Part shown: positions 7,558 through 13,375 of the stretch, piece by piece
Position numbering within the stretch: the stretch's first letter is position 1
How the letters are laid out: every line of letters starts with the position of its first letter
Assembly (NCBI GenBank): GCA_039804245.1
Contig: JBDLWO010000325.1
Location: 1 to 13,375 of the forward strand
Direction: 5' to 3'
From: M3007 sp039804245
GTDB lineage: Bacteria; Bacteroidota; Bacteroidia; Chitinophagales; Saprospiraceae
Length of the DNA stretch: 13,375 nt
The notes under the pieces: generated by a model
Databases searched by the model: none
Seen by the model: the letters and a program-made list of their open reading frames with translations, nothing else
What the model was told of the DNA's origin: nothing
Program-made: the position numbers and the translations under genes

Positions 7558-8103
7558 ATGGAAATTCTGACTTACAGATCAACCCCAACACCAGGTACCA
7601 GTGTCACTGTAAATAACGGAATCTCTGTAATGAAAAATAGCTTGCTTTCTGATGAAGAGGCTGTAGTAAAAGTATTACAGCGTTACAAGGAGTCTATCAA
7701 CACTGCAGATCCGGAAGTTGGCGCACAGATATGGTCTATGAGTCCTGACATATCCATGATTCATCCGAGAGGACACGAGAAGGGTTGGTATCAGATCAAA
7801 ACAAACATTTATGGAATGTTTCGCCGTGATTTCGTTTTCCGTAATCTGAGAAGTAACGGTGAGAGAATATCCCTTCATGGAGACGTTGCTGTGGTAGAAT
7901 TCAACTGGGATTTTGAGGCGCTTTTGAAAACAGAAAATTCGGGGAATGCGGTTGAATGGGGTTGCTGGGATAATCCTGCAGCCAATGCAGCTGAAAAGAA
8001 CAGAATTGTGAAGTCGAGAGGTCGGGAAAGTATGCTGCTGAAAAAAATCGGAGGTGAGTGGAAAATCATCCACATACATTATTCCGGTATGCCTGCTGAA
8101 TAA
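7558..8103 (+). CDS. NTF2/SnoaL-like domain protein (nuclear transport factor 2 family)
   Basis: This protein has 181 residues from the ATG at 7558. Residues about 30-178 match the small alpha+beta barrel of the NTF2-like/SnoaL/DUF4440 group: an opening helix (EEAVVKVLQRYKESINTADPE), then SPDISMIHPRGHEKGWYQIKTNIY, a strand with VAVVEFNWDFEA and the closing strand MLLKKIGGEWKIIHIHYSGMP, with the paired His that is common in this family. Such proteins may be enzymes (isomerases, cyclases) or only ligand binders, and no catalytic set can be assigned. I chose 7558 because a perfect -7 motif ends 25 bases before it. An inner ATG at 7630 would give a product that begins close to the domain edge. 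There is no signal peptide, so it is probably cytoplasmic. It is adjacent to an AraC regulator and followed by two terminators. Confidence 0.82.
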   Translation: MEILTYRSTPTPGTSVTVNNGISVMKNSLLSDEEAVVKVLQRYKESINTADPEVGAQIWSMSPDISMIHPRGHEKGWYQIKTNIYGMFRRDFVFRNLRSNGERISLHGDVAVVEFNWDFEALLKTENSGNAVEWGCWDNPAANAAEKNRIVKSRGRESMLLKKIGGEWKIIHIHYSGMPAE

Positions 8104-8170
8104 ATGCGGGCACAACAAATGCGAGAGAAAGATCAATTGGAATAGCTTTATTACTGAAATGTGCAACTTG

Positions 8171-8204
8171 AGAGCCGCCATGAGCTGGGCGGCTCTTTTT
8201 TTTG
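8171..8204 (+). terminator. Rho-independent terminator after the NTF2-like gene
   Basis: A perfect 9-bp stem, AGAGCCGCC (8171-8179) with GGCGGCTCT (8188-8196), encloses an 8-base loop. Eight T residues (8196-8203) follow. The stem is GC-rich with a clean T-tract on the plus strand only, so this ends plus-strand transcription about 70 bases after the stop at 8103. Confidence 0.93.
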
Positions 8205-8213
8205 TCGTATTTG

Positions 8214-8257
8214 AAAAGGGGTAACAACCGACAGTACGCGGTTGTTACCCCTTTTTT
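8214..8257. terminator. Long hairpin, probable bidirectional terminator
   Basis: The left arm 8214-8230 (AAAAGGGGTAACAACCG) and right arm 8239-8255 are perfectly complementary over 17 bp, with loop ACAGTACG. Six T residues follow on the plus strand and four on the minus strand, so it can stop transcripts from both the NTF2-like gene and the convergent DUF2911 gene. A third small dyad, CGGTC-ggtttt-GACCG (8271-8286), follows without a T-tract. Apart from these hairpins I see nothing else in the 203-base gap. Confidence 0.88.
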
Positions 8258-8306
8258 GTAACTACTTAGCCGGTCGGTTTTGACCGTTGGATGACCTGAA
8301 AATGTA

Positions 8307-9158
8307 TTACATGCGCTTTTTGGCGTCTGCTATACTTTTTTCGTTCATACGCGGGTAATCGGTGTTACCGTCCTTGACAGCCAGCTCGGTGCTTTTCTCA
8401 AAAGTAGCCACTGCATCTTTGTAGCGGCCCAGGTCGCTGAGAATATTACCCTTCAGGCGCAGGATCCAGAATTTTTCACCACCTTTTTCGAGCGACTTGT
8501 CAACCCACTCGAGTGCCTTGTTGAGATCTTTCTTCTCTTCATAGTAGTAGCGGGCAGCGCTGTAGAAGTCGCCTGCTGCAGGGCCGTCCATGGTTGACTT
8601 GATTGTTGACATCACCTTGCCGTCGGTATCAACCGTGATCGGAATAATCACGCGGGTGTTCTCCCAGTTCAGCTCCAGATCAGCACCGTTGTTGCGCAGA
8701 TTGGCGAACGTAAGCGTGAGGGACTCCACGTAATCGCGGAGGGCGTAAGCTGAAGAAGTGAATCTGGCAGCCACATCTTCTTCCTTGAACTGATCGCCGG
8801 GCACACCCCAGAATTCAGTATTTTTGTAGATGATGATGCTCCAGTCTTTCTCGCCAGGCGTTGCATAAATGGCATAGGTACCTTTTTTTACTGCAACCCC
8901 GCCAATCATGGCATCGTCGCTGAGCGTGATTTTGGTAGAAGCATTGGCACCTGTGCGCCACATCTGACCAAAAGGCACCAGCTCTCCAAAGATGCGGCGC
9001 CCCTTTGCGCTCGGGCGGGAATACTCAACATCAACCTTGATCAGACCTACTTCCTGGTTGATCTTGCACAGCGGGCTGGCAGGAGGTGTTTTGATCTGGG
9101 CATTGGAAAGCGAAACGAAAGCCACAAACATGGCGCTTAATAGAAGGAATTTTTTCAT
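8307..9158 (-). CDS. Exported DUF2911 protein with C-terminal TPR repeats
   Basis: This protein has 283 residues. The N-terminal signal peptide MKKFLLLSAMFVAFVSLSNAQ has a likely cut at NA/Q (residues 20-21). The DUF2911 domain (about 25-180) is clear from VEYSRPSAKGRRIFGELVPFGQMWRTGANASTKI (43-77, given here in part), KKGTYAIYATPG (91-102) and WSIIIYKN. The C-terminal part (about 195-262) holds two tetratricopeptide-like helix pairs: FYSAARYYYEEKKDLNKALEW and then LRLKGNILSDLGRYKDAVATFEKS. TPRs suggest a protein-binding role in the periplasm. The biochemical function of DUF2911 is unknown. The start ATG is followed directly by the signal peptide. A -7-like TATTTTTG on the minus strand (plus coordinates 9232-9239), without a -33 partner, could drive it. 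It is divergent from the acetyltransferase gene 85 bases away and convergent with the NTF2-like gene. Confidence 0.9.
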   Translation of the reverse strand: MKKFLLLSAMFVAFVSLSNAQIKTPPASPLCKINQEVGLIKVDVEYSRPSAKGRRIFGELVPFGQMWRTGANASTKITLSDDAMIGGVAVKKGTYAIYATPGEKDWSIIIYKNTEFWGVPGDQFKEEDVAARFTSSAYALRDYVESLTLTFANLRNNGADLELNWENTRVIIPITVDTDGKVMSTIKSTMDGPAAGDFYSAARYYYEEKKDLNKALEWVDKSLEKGGEKFWILRLKGNILSDLGRYKDAVATFEKSTELAVKDGNTDYPRMNEKSIADAKKRM

Positions 9159-9243
9159 GTGTCGTCCAGTTGTTAAATTTCAAGCGAAACAGTTCAATTT
9201 TAAAATAGTTCTGTAAAGACTTACATTAGCGCAAAAATACGGT

Positions 9244-9714
9244 ATGCCAACATTCTCATGCCTTCATTTCGACGAACTGACCGCAGCACAACTCTATGAA
9301 ATACTGGCTCTCCGTCAGGAAGTGTTCGTGGTTGAACAAAACTGTCCGTACCAGGACTGCGACAACAGGGATCTGGACGCATGGCATCTGATGGGCCGCG
9401 ATGAAAACGGCCGGCTGGTGTGTTACACGAGGCTGTTGCCTGAAGGCATTTCGTACGACGGATATACATCCATCGGACGGGTTGTGTCTTCACCCTCGGT
9501 GAGAGGAACCGGAGCCGGAAAGCAACTGATGGAAGAGAGCATCAGAAAGTGCGTGCAATTATTTGGTAATCAGCCTGTTAAAATTGGAGCTCAAACTTAC
9601 CTGCTGAAGTTTTACGAATCATTTGGCTTCCGCTCAACGGGCGAAGAGTATCTGGAAGACGGCATTCCGCACACAAAAATGATACTTGGCAATCCGGAGG
9701 CAACCTGTAATTAG
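9244..9714 (+). CDS. elaA: GNAT acetyltransferase, ElaA type
   Basis: This cytoplasmic protein has 156 residues. The segment LRQEVFVVEQNCPYQDCDNRDLDAWHL (23-49, in part) is the ElaA hallmark. SIGRVVSSPSVRGTGAGKQLM (76-96, in part) carries the R/Q-x-x-G-x-G/A acetyl-CoA pyrophosphate loop (RGTGAG, 87-92) on a typical strand-helix. The C-terminus LLKFYESFGFRSTGEEYLEDGIPHTKMI fits the GNAT motif B end (YESFGF). The length equals that of E. coli ElaA (about 150). The substrate is unknown for the family. The start at 9244 is 85 bases from the divergent DUF2911 gene. A TAAATTTC at 9175-9182 is one base off the -7 consensus and might serve it, but this is weak. It lies 19 bases before the transporter gene, so the two are probably one operon. 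Confidence 0.9.
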   Translation: MPTFSCLHFDELTAAQLYEILALRQEVFVVEQNCPYQDCDNRDLDAWHLMGRDENGRLVCYTRLLPEGISYDGYTSIGRVVSSPSVRGTGAGKQLMEESIRKCVQLFGNQPVKIGAQTYLLKFYESFGFRSTGEEYLEDGIPHTKMILGNPEATCN

Positions 9715-9733
9715 CCCTTTATCCAATTCGAAA

Positions 9734-11065
9734 ATGGTACTTCTGCTGAGCATTTCTGTTCTACTGTTGCTGATTCTGACCGTCAGACTGAGTGCGTTTA
9801 CAGCACTGGTTATCACGTCTCTGTTCGCAGGGCTGGCGGCCGGGATGGCCCCGATGGATCTGGTCAAGTCGGTTCAGACGGGACTGGGGAATACGCTGGG
9901 TGGCCTTACGCTCGTGCTTTCACTGGGTATTATTCTGGGCAGTATGCTGTCGGAAACCGGAGCTATTCGGATAATTTCATCGAGGCTACTCGGCATACTA
10001 GGACAAAAAAATGCGGGAATAGCCCTGATGCTGACTGGTTTCGTGGTCGGACTGGCTCTTTTCTATAATGCCGGATTTGTGGTACTGGCGCCGCTGGTTT
10101 TTTCCGTGGCAGCCCAAACCGGGCTGCCCATTACGCCATTGGCCATCTCCATGGCAGCACCACTATCTGTAACCCATGGTTTCCTTCCACCCCACCCCGG
10201 TGCTACTGCGGTAGCCAATGCGCTGGGAGCGGATCCCGGGAAAACGCTGCTTTGGGGTCTGGTGGCAGGTATACCTGTTCTGGCCGTCACCGCACTTGTA
10301 ATGCCCGGACTGCTCCGCAACGTAAAGGCCAACCCGCCCGCTTCATTCACACAGGCAGCAGAAACCACGGATGCAGGACTGGCGATACCCGGCTTCACCA
10401 AAAGCATGCTGATTGCCCTGTTACCGGTTATACTGATGGCCGTTTCCAGCGCGGCAGTCTTTTTGATGGATGCCGGAAACCCGGCGCTGGAATGGATCCG
10501 GTTTGCCGGAGACCCGGGCAACTCCCTCCTGGCAGCCGTTTTATGTGCCCTGCTCTTCCTCGGCAGCAACCGGCTGCAGAACAAGCCCGACCGACTTTCC
10601 ACCTCCAGCCTGTTCGAAAAAAGCGGCGCTGCGCTGGGGGCTGCCTCCTCGCTGCTGCTCGTTACGGCAGCAGGCGGTGCGTTCAAGCAGGTACTGACCG
10701 ACAGCGGTGCAGGAAATACAGTGGCAGAAATATTTTCCGGAGTGCATGCGCCACCGCTTCTGCTGGGCTGGGCTATTGCCACCACCCTGCGGATTGCCAT
10801 CGGCTCCGCTACCATTGCCGGAATGACAGCCGCCGGTATCGCACTTCCCGTTATGCAGTCAACAGGCACCTCACCTGAACTGATGACCCTGGCAATCGGC
10901 GCCGGCAGCCTGATGTGCTCACACCTGAACGACACAGGATTCTGGATGTTCAGGGAGTGGTTTGGCCTGAGCCTTAAAGACACCTTCCGAAGCTGGACGC
11001 TGATGGAAACACTGGTGGGTACTCTGGGAATTATCGCAGTACTCACCCTCGACGCGTTAATTTGA
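9734..11065 (+). CDS. GntP-family gluconate/organic-acid:proton symporter
   Basis: This is a 443-residue inner-membrane protein made almost entirely of hydrophobic helices (about 12 predicted by eye). Family marks are GGLTLVLSLGIILGSMLSETG (56-76, in part), LFYNAGFVVLAPLVF (109-123), SVTHGFLPPHPGATAVA (145-161, with H148 and the PPHPG motif of GntP/GntT) and the C-terminal region with CSHLNDTGFWMFREWFG. Substrates in the family are gluconate and related sugar acids such as idonate or fructuronate; which one applies here cannot be told. I chose the ATG at 9734 over a TTG at 9686, because the TTG would overlap the acetyltransferase gene and add 16 non-hydrophobic residues before the first helix. 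No gluconate kinase is nearby. It is probably cotranscribed with the gene 19 bases upstream. Confidence 0.92.
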   Translation: MVLLLSISVLLLLILTVRLSAFTALVITSLFAGLAAGMAPMDLVKSVQTGLGNTLGGLTLVLSLGIILGSMLSETGAIRIISSRLLGILGQKNAGIALMLTGFVVGLALFYNAGFVVLAPLVFSVAAQTGLPITPLAISMAAPLSVTHGFLPPHPGATAVANALGADPGKTLLWGLVAGIPVLAVTALVMPGLLRNVKANPPASFTQAAETTDAGLAIPGFTKSMLIALLPVILMAVSSAAVFLMDAGNPALEWIRFAGDPGNSLLAAVLCALLFLGSNRLQNKPDRLSTSSLFEKSGAALGAASSLLLVTAAGGAFKQVLTDSGAGNTVAEIFSGVHAPPLLLGWAIATTLRIAIGSATIAGMTAAGIALPVMQSTGTSPELMTLAIGAGSLMCSHLNDTGFWMFREWFGLSLKDTFRSWTLMETLVGTLGIIAVLTLDALI

Positions 11066-11075
11066 CGGCCGGATA

Positions 11076-11106
11076 TTTCCAAATCTGCCGGTATTGAATA
11101 GCTTTG
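11076..11106 (+). promoter_or_regulatory. Putative -33/-7 promoter of folD
   Basis: TAGCTTTG (11099-11106) matches the -7 consensus TAnnTTTG exactly. TTTC (11076-11079) sits 19 bases upstream as a one-mismatch -33 element, the same layout as the promoter at 7502-7532. The start point would fall near 11111-11114, so the following inverted repeat would be at the very 5' end of a leader of roughly 77 bases. Confidence 0.62.
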
Positions 11107-11114
11107 CACCTGTC

Positions 11115-11168
11115 AGAACTTGTTCAGGATTTTATCCATGGACAGGCAGAAAATCCCGAACAAGTTCT
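11115..11168 (+). promoter_or_regulatory. Long interrupted inverted repeat in the folD leader
   Basis: AGAACTTGTTC (11115-11125) pairs perfectly with GAACAAGTTCT (11158-11168). After one A/C mismatch (11126/11157), GGATTTT (11127-11133) pairs with AAAATCC (11150-11156), giving 18 bp around a 16-base loop. No T-tract follows on either strand, so it is not an ordinary terminator. Each arm also contains a dyad of its own, GAAC-nn-GTTC, with centres 42 bases apart (four helical turns), so it could instead be a pair of protein-binding sites. The loop's GACAGG (11141-11146) is complementary to CCTGTC (11109-11114) next to the left arm. It may be an RNA element, an operator or both; the function is unknown. 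Confidence 0.55.
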
Positions 11169-11189
11169 TAAAAAACACCTGACCTGACC

Positions 11190-12071
11190 ATGACAATACT
11201 AGACGGGAAACTCCTTTCCGAAAACATCAAATCAGAACTGGCCGCTGAAGTGGATATTATCAAGTCCCGTGGCGGAAAAGTTCCTCACCTGGCTGCCGTA
11301 CTGGTGGGCGAAAACCCTGCCAGTCAGGTTTACGTTCAGAGCAAGATACGTTCCTGCGAACAGGTGGGCTTCAAAAGCACACTGATACAGAAAAGTGCAG
11401 AAACCACCGAAGCCGAACTTCTGGAAATCGTGAAACAGCTGAATGAAGACCCTGATGTGGATGGCTTTATCGTACAGCTTCCGCTCCCCAAACACATTGA
11501 CGAAGAGCGCATCACCCTTGCCATTGACCACCGGAAGGATGTGGACGGGTTCCATCCGATCAATTTCGGAAGGATGGCACAGGGATTACCGGCTTTCCTG
11601 CCGGCTACTCCATTCGGCATTATGGAAATTCTCCGCCGGTATAACATCGAAACAGCCGGGAAACACTGTGTAGTGGTGGGCAGAAGCAATATCGTTGGTA
11701 CCCCGATCAGTATTCTGCTCTCCAGAAAAGGATACCCGGGCGACTGCACAGTCACGCTCACGCACTCACGCACGCGCGACCTGCCGGGTGAGGTGCGCCG
11801 CGCCGATATTGTGGTGGCCGCCATCGGTATTCCCGAATTCATCAAGGGCGACTGGGTGAAAGAGGGCGCTGTAGTAATAGACGTGGGTATCAACCGTGTT
11901 CCGGATGCGACGAAAAAGTCGGGGTCACGGCTTGAGGGAGATGTGGCATTCGACGAGGTGGCGCCCAAAAGCAGCCACATAACACCTGTACCCGGCGGTG
12001 TTGGCCTGATGACCGTTGCAGCCCTGATGGTGAATACCCTCAAGGCCTGCAAAAAAGAAATTTACCCCTGA
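11190..12071 (+). CDS. folD: Bifunctional methylenetetrahydrofolate dehydrogenase / methenyltetrahydrofolate cyclohydrolase
   Basis: This 293-residue cytoplasmic enzyme converts 5,10-methylene-THF to 10-formyl-THF in two steps, supplying purine synthesis and Fmt. Motifs in order are Y48 and catalytic K52 in VYVQSKIRSCEQVGF; DGFIVQLPLP (91-100, Q96); KDVDGFHPINFGR (116-128); the nucleotide-binding loop GRSNIVGTP (164-172); VVAAIG; VIDVGIN (229-235); and TPVPGGVGLMT (265-275). In the last motif a Leu occupies the position where many FolD proteins have Pro (GGVGPMT). The length is normal for the family. It has its own promoter and a structured leader; the gntP gene ends 124 bases upstream. Its stop lies one base from the stop of the convergent DUF1501 gene, and only a weak dyad (12065-12080) without a T-tract spans the two stops. 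Confidence 0.97.
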   Translation: MTILDGKLLSENIKSELAAEVDIIKSRGGKVPHLAAVLVGENPASQVYVQSKIRSCEQVGFKSTLIQKSAETTEAELLEIVKQLNEDPDVDGFIVQLPLPKHIDEERITLAIDHRKDVDGFHPINFGRMAQGLPAFLPATPFGIMEILRRYNIETAGKHCVVVGRSNIVGTPISILLSRKGYPGDCTVTLTHSRTRDLPGEVRRADIVVAAIGIPEFIKGDWVKEGAVVIDVGINRVPDATKKSGSRLEGDVAFDEVAPKSSHITPVPGGVGLMTVAALMVNTLKACKKEIYP

Positions 12072-12072
12072 T

Positions 12073-13375
12073 TCAGAGGGCTATTTCCCGTTGAAAAATC
12101 TGCCCTCCTGCCATAAGTCTGTACTGGTACGTGCCCGGCGACAGAAATAATGCTGCGGGATTGAGTATAAAAGTATAGCTGCCTGCCTGTTTATATTCAC
12201 TGACAAGTGTACGGAGCGGATGACCGGCCCTGTCGAGGATCTGAAGCCTCACGGGGCCGTTCTGCATCATGGCATATTTGATCTCCACACTCCCGGGCGC
12301 GCCTGCGTGCGGGTTGTGACCGAGCAATACATTCTTCCCGTTGTCACCGGAGGGAGGCAGTATCGCCGGCACCAGTCCCGGAATTACCGGATGACCGCCC
12401 ACTACATAATTCACGAGATCGGGCGGGTTACCGAGCCAGTCCTGCAGAACAGTTGAGTAAACCGATCGGAAGTCAACACTGAATGGCGGGTCGCCGTAGG
12501 GGTCAGGGTTGCTCAAATCCTGATATTGACCAACGAAGCCGTTGCCCGCATTTCCGCCGAACAGCATCATGGGCGTACCCCAGCCATGGTCGGTGCCATG
12601 CGAGGCATTTTCGTAGATAGTCCGGCCAAATTCGCTGAAAGTCATGCCCAGCACCTGTTGCTCCAGTCCGGAGCCTCCATAGCTGATATCATCGAAGAAC
12701 GTTTTGACGGCCGATGCGAGCCTGCCCAACAGCAGCTGGTGATAGTCGAGCTGTTCAGCGTGTGTATCGAAGCCACCGATAGAGACCATATATACGCGAG
12801 TACCCAGATTACCCTTTATGAGGCGGGCTACAATAGCCAGTTGTTCGGCCAGGTAGTTGTCGGCGGGGTAATCTACCTGATTTTTACCCTTTCCGTAAGC
12901 AGATTTGATAGACTCGGCATATCGGAAGGCCGAGTTGGCTGTCTGGCGCACAAAAGCCAGCTCCAGCTCACGGGGCGAACTGCCCAGATGCGCTACATCA
13001 TACAGCTGACCCGTCTGGGCGATCTGGTAGAATTCCTGCGGACTGCTTACTGCCAGAGCCATATTGGCCTGATCGGAGCGAAAGGCCAGATCTGCCTGCA
13101 CCCCGATCTGAAGTGCCGGAGGTACCGTTGGCGGAGCTTCGAGAAAGGCGGCATACTCCTGATCGAGAAAGCGACCCATCCAGCCGGTATTCACCACCAC
13201 ATCCGAGTCGGAGGCGGAGGCCACGATATCGTAGGAGCGGAAGTGACTGTAATTGGGTTGAGGGTACCCCACGTTGAAGATGACCTTCATCATACCATCA
13301 TCCCACAGGGACTGAAGGGGTTGCGTGGAAAGTGGCATACCGTACTCATTGCTGAGCGCCCACATATTGCCCTCC
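12073..13375 (-). CDS. DUF1501 domain protein with C-terminal sorting-like domain, 5' end beyond the window
   Basis: The reading frame stays open to the right edge, with about 433 residues visible and the N-terminus missing. The Met at 13365 is internal: the three codons before it read E-G-N and fit the conserved region ahead of WALSNEY. DUF1501 marks are VGYPQPNYSHFRSYD near the visible start, VSIGGFDTHAEQLDYH in the middle and MTFSEFGRTIYENASHGTDHGWGTP, which is the strongest block. The last 75 or so residues (VRLQILDRAGHPLRTLV, AGSYTF, LSPGTYQYRLMAGG) look like a type IX secretion C-terminal sorting domain or a FlgD-like Ig fold, so the protein is probably exported to the surface. DUF1501 proteins have no settled biochemical role. 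In this phylum they often lie next to a DUF1800 gene, which would be to the right of the window. Confidence 0.9.
   Translation of the reverse strand, partial: EGNMWALSNEYGMPLSTQPLQSLWDDGMMKVIFNVGYPQPNYSHFRSYDIVASASDSDVVVNTGWMGRFLDQEYAAFLEAPPTVPPALQIGVQADLAFRSDQANMALAVSSPQEFYQIAQTGQLYDVAHLGSSPRELELAFVRQTANSAFRYAESIKSAYGKGKNQVDYPADNYLAEQLAIVARLIKGNLGTRVYMVSIGGFDTHAEQLDYHQLLLGRLASAVKTFFDDISYGGSGLEQQVLGMTFSEFGRTIYENASHGTDHGWGTPMMLFGGNAGNGFVGQYQDLSNPDPYGDPPFSVDFRSVYSTVLQDWLGNPPDLVNYVVGGHPVIPGLVPAILPPSGDNGKNVLLGHNPHAGAPGSVEIKYAMMQNGPVRLQILDRAGHPLRTLVSEYKQAGSYTFILNPAALFLSPGTYQYRLMAGGQIFQREIAL

Noticed and set aside
9686..9733. TTG start for the GntP-family gene
   Set aside because: It overlaps the acetyltransferase gene and places 16 polar residues before the first membrane helix; the ATG at 9734 fits the family better.
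11066..11098. Terminator after the GntP gene built on the two CCGG copies
   Set aside because: Only four GC pairs form before bulges, the inner loop is too small and no T-tract follows.
10063..11109. Long antisense reading frame (348 codons) opposite the GntP gene
   Set aside because: It runs through the complement of a clear transporter gene, shows low-complexity Ser/Ala/Pro-rich composition and no recognisable motif; it is a codon-structure shadow.
11109..11168. H-type pseudoknot or known folate riboswitch in the folD leader
   Set aside because: The 5' strand CCTGTC directly abuts the long stem with no linker, so the full pseudoknot is sterically doubtful, and I could not match the sequence to a THF riboswitch consensus; kept only as a competing pairing.
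12065..12080. Terminator hairpin across the folD and DUF1501 stops
   Set aside because: The stem is short with a bulge and a three-base loop, and neither strand has an immediate T-tract.
1..13375. tRNA, rRNA, CRISPR array, insertion sequence, phage or defence genes
   Set aside because: Reading both strands gave no cloverleaf, no regularly spaced repeat array, no transposase or integrase motif and no recognisable defence domain.

Overview
The window reads as a chromosomal, mostly housekeeping segment from a member of the Bacteroidota. Supporting signs are -33/-7 type promoters (TAnnTTTG), no Shine-Dalgarno sequences before the starts, several protein families typical of the phylum (DUF2911, DUF1501, and the secreted family that databases usually label 'asparagine synthetase B'), and a type IX secretion-like C-terminal domain. 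Base composition is even, and I see no insertion sequence, phage, integrase, tRNA, rRNA or CRISPR signal. A class more exact than Bacteroidota (Saprospiria, Chitinophagia and so on) cannot be fixed from this sequence alone.

Layout. Positions 1-2321 hold a tight plus-strand cluster: the tail of a DedA/VTT membrane protein, a THUMP-like SAM methyltransferase joined to it by an ATGA overlap, and fmt. The minus-strand gene clpB (2318-4969) converges on fmt, and their stop codons share bases. A 236-base divergent region follows, with a clpB promoter and an array of CAATRAC motifs. Next come a secreted protein of unknown function (5206-6492), an AraC-family regulator (6565-7443) and an NTF2/SnoaL-like protein with its own good promoter (7558-8103). 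Two tandem hairpin terminators (8171-8257) separate this plus-strand set from a minus-strand exported DUF2911-TPR protein (8307-9158). Divergent from that, an ElaA-like acetyltransferase and a GntP-family transporter form a two-gene unit (9244-11065). folD (11190-12071) has its own promoter and a leader with an 18-bp interrupted hairpin built from two GAACnnGTTC dyads. A minus-strand DUF1501 protein with a sorting-domain-like C-terminus (12073 to the right edge) ends one base from the folD stop.

Functional links. FolD makes 10-formyl-tetrahydrofolate, the donor used by Fmt to formylate initiator tRNA, so two steps of one pathway lie in the same window, about 9 kb apart and not in one operon. 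ClpB is the stress disaggregase. The AraC regulator and the adjacent NTF2-like gene may be a regulator-target pair, which is inference only. No obviously new multigene defence or mobile system is visible. The least explained signals are the folD leader structure, the CAATRAC array and the secreted GATase-like protein.
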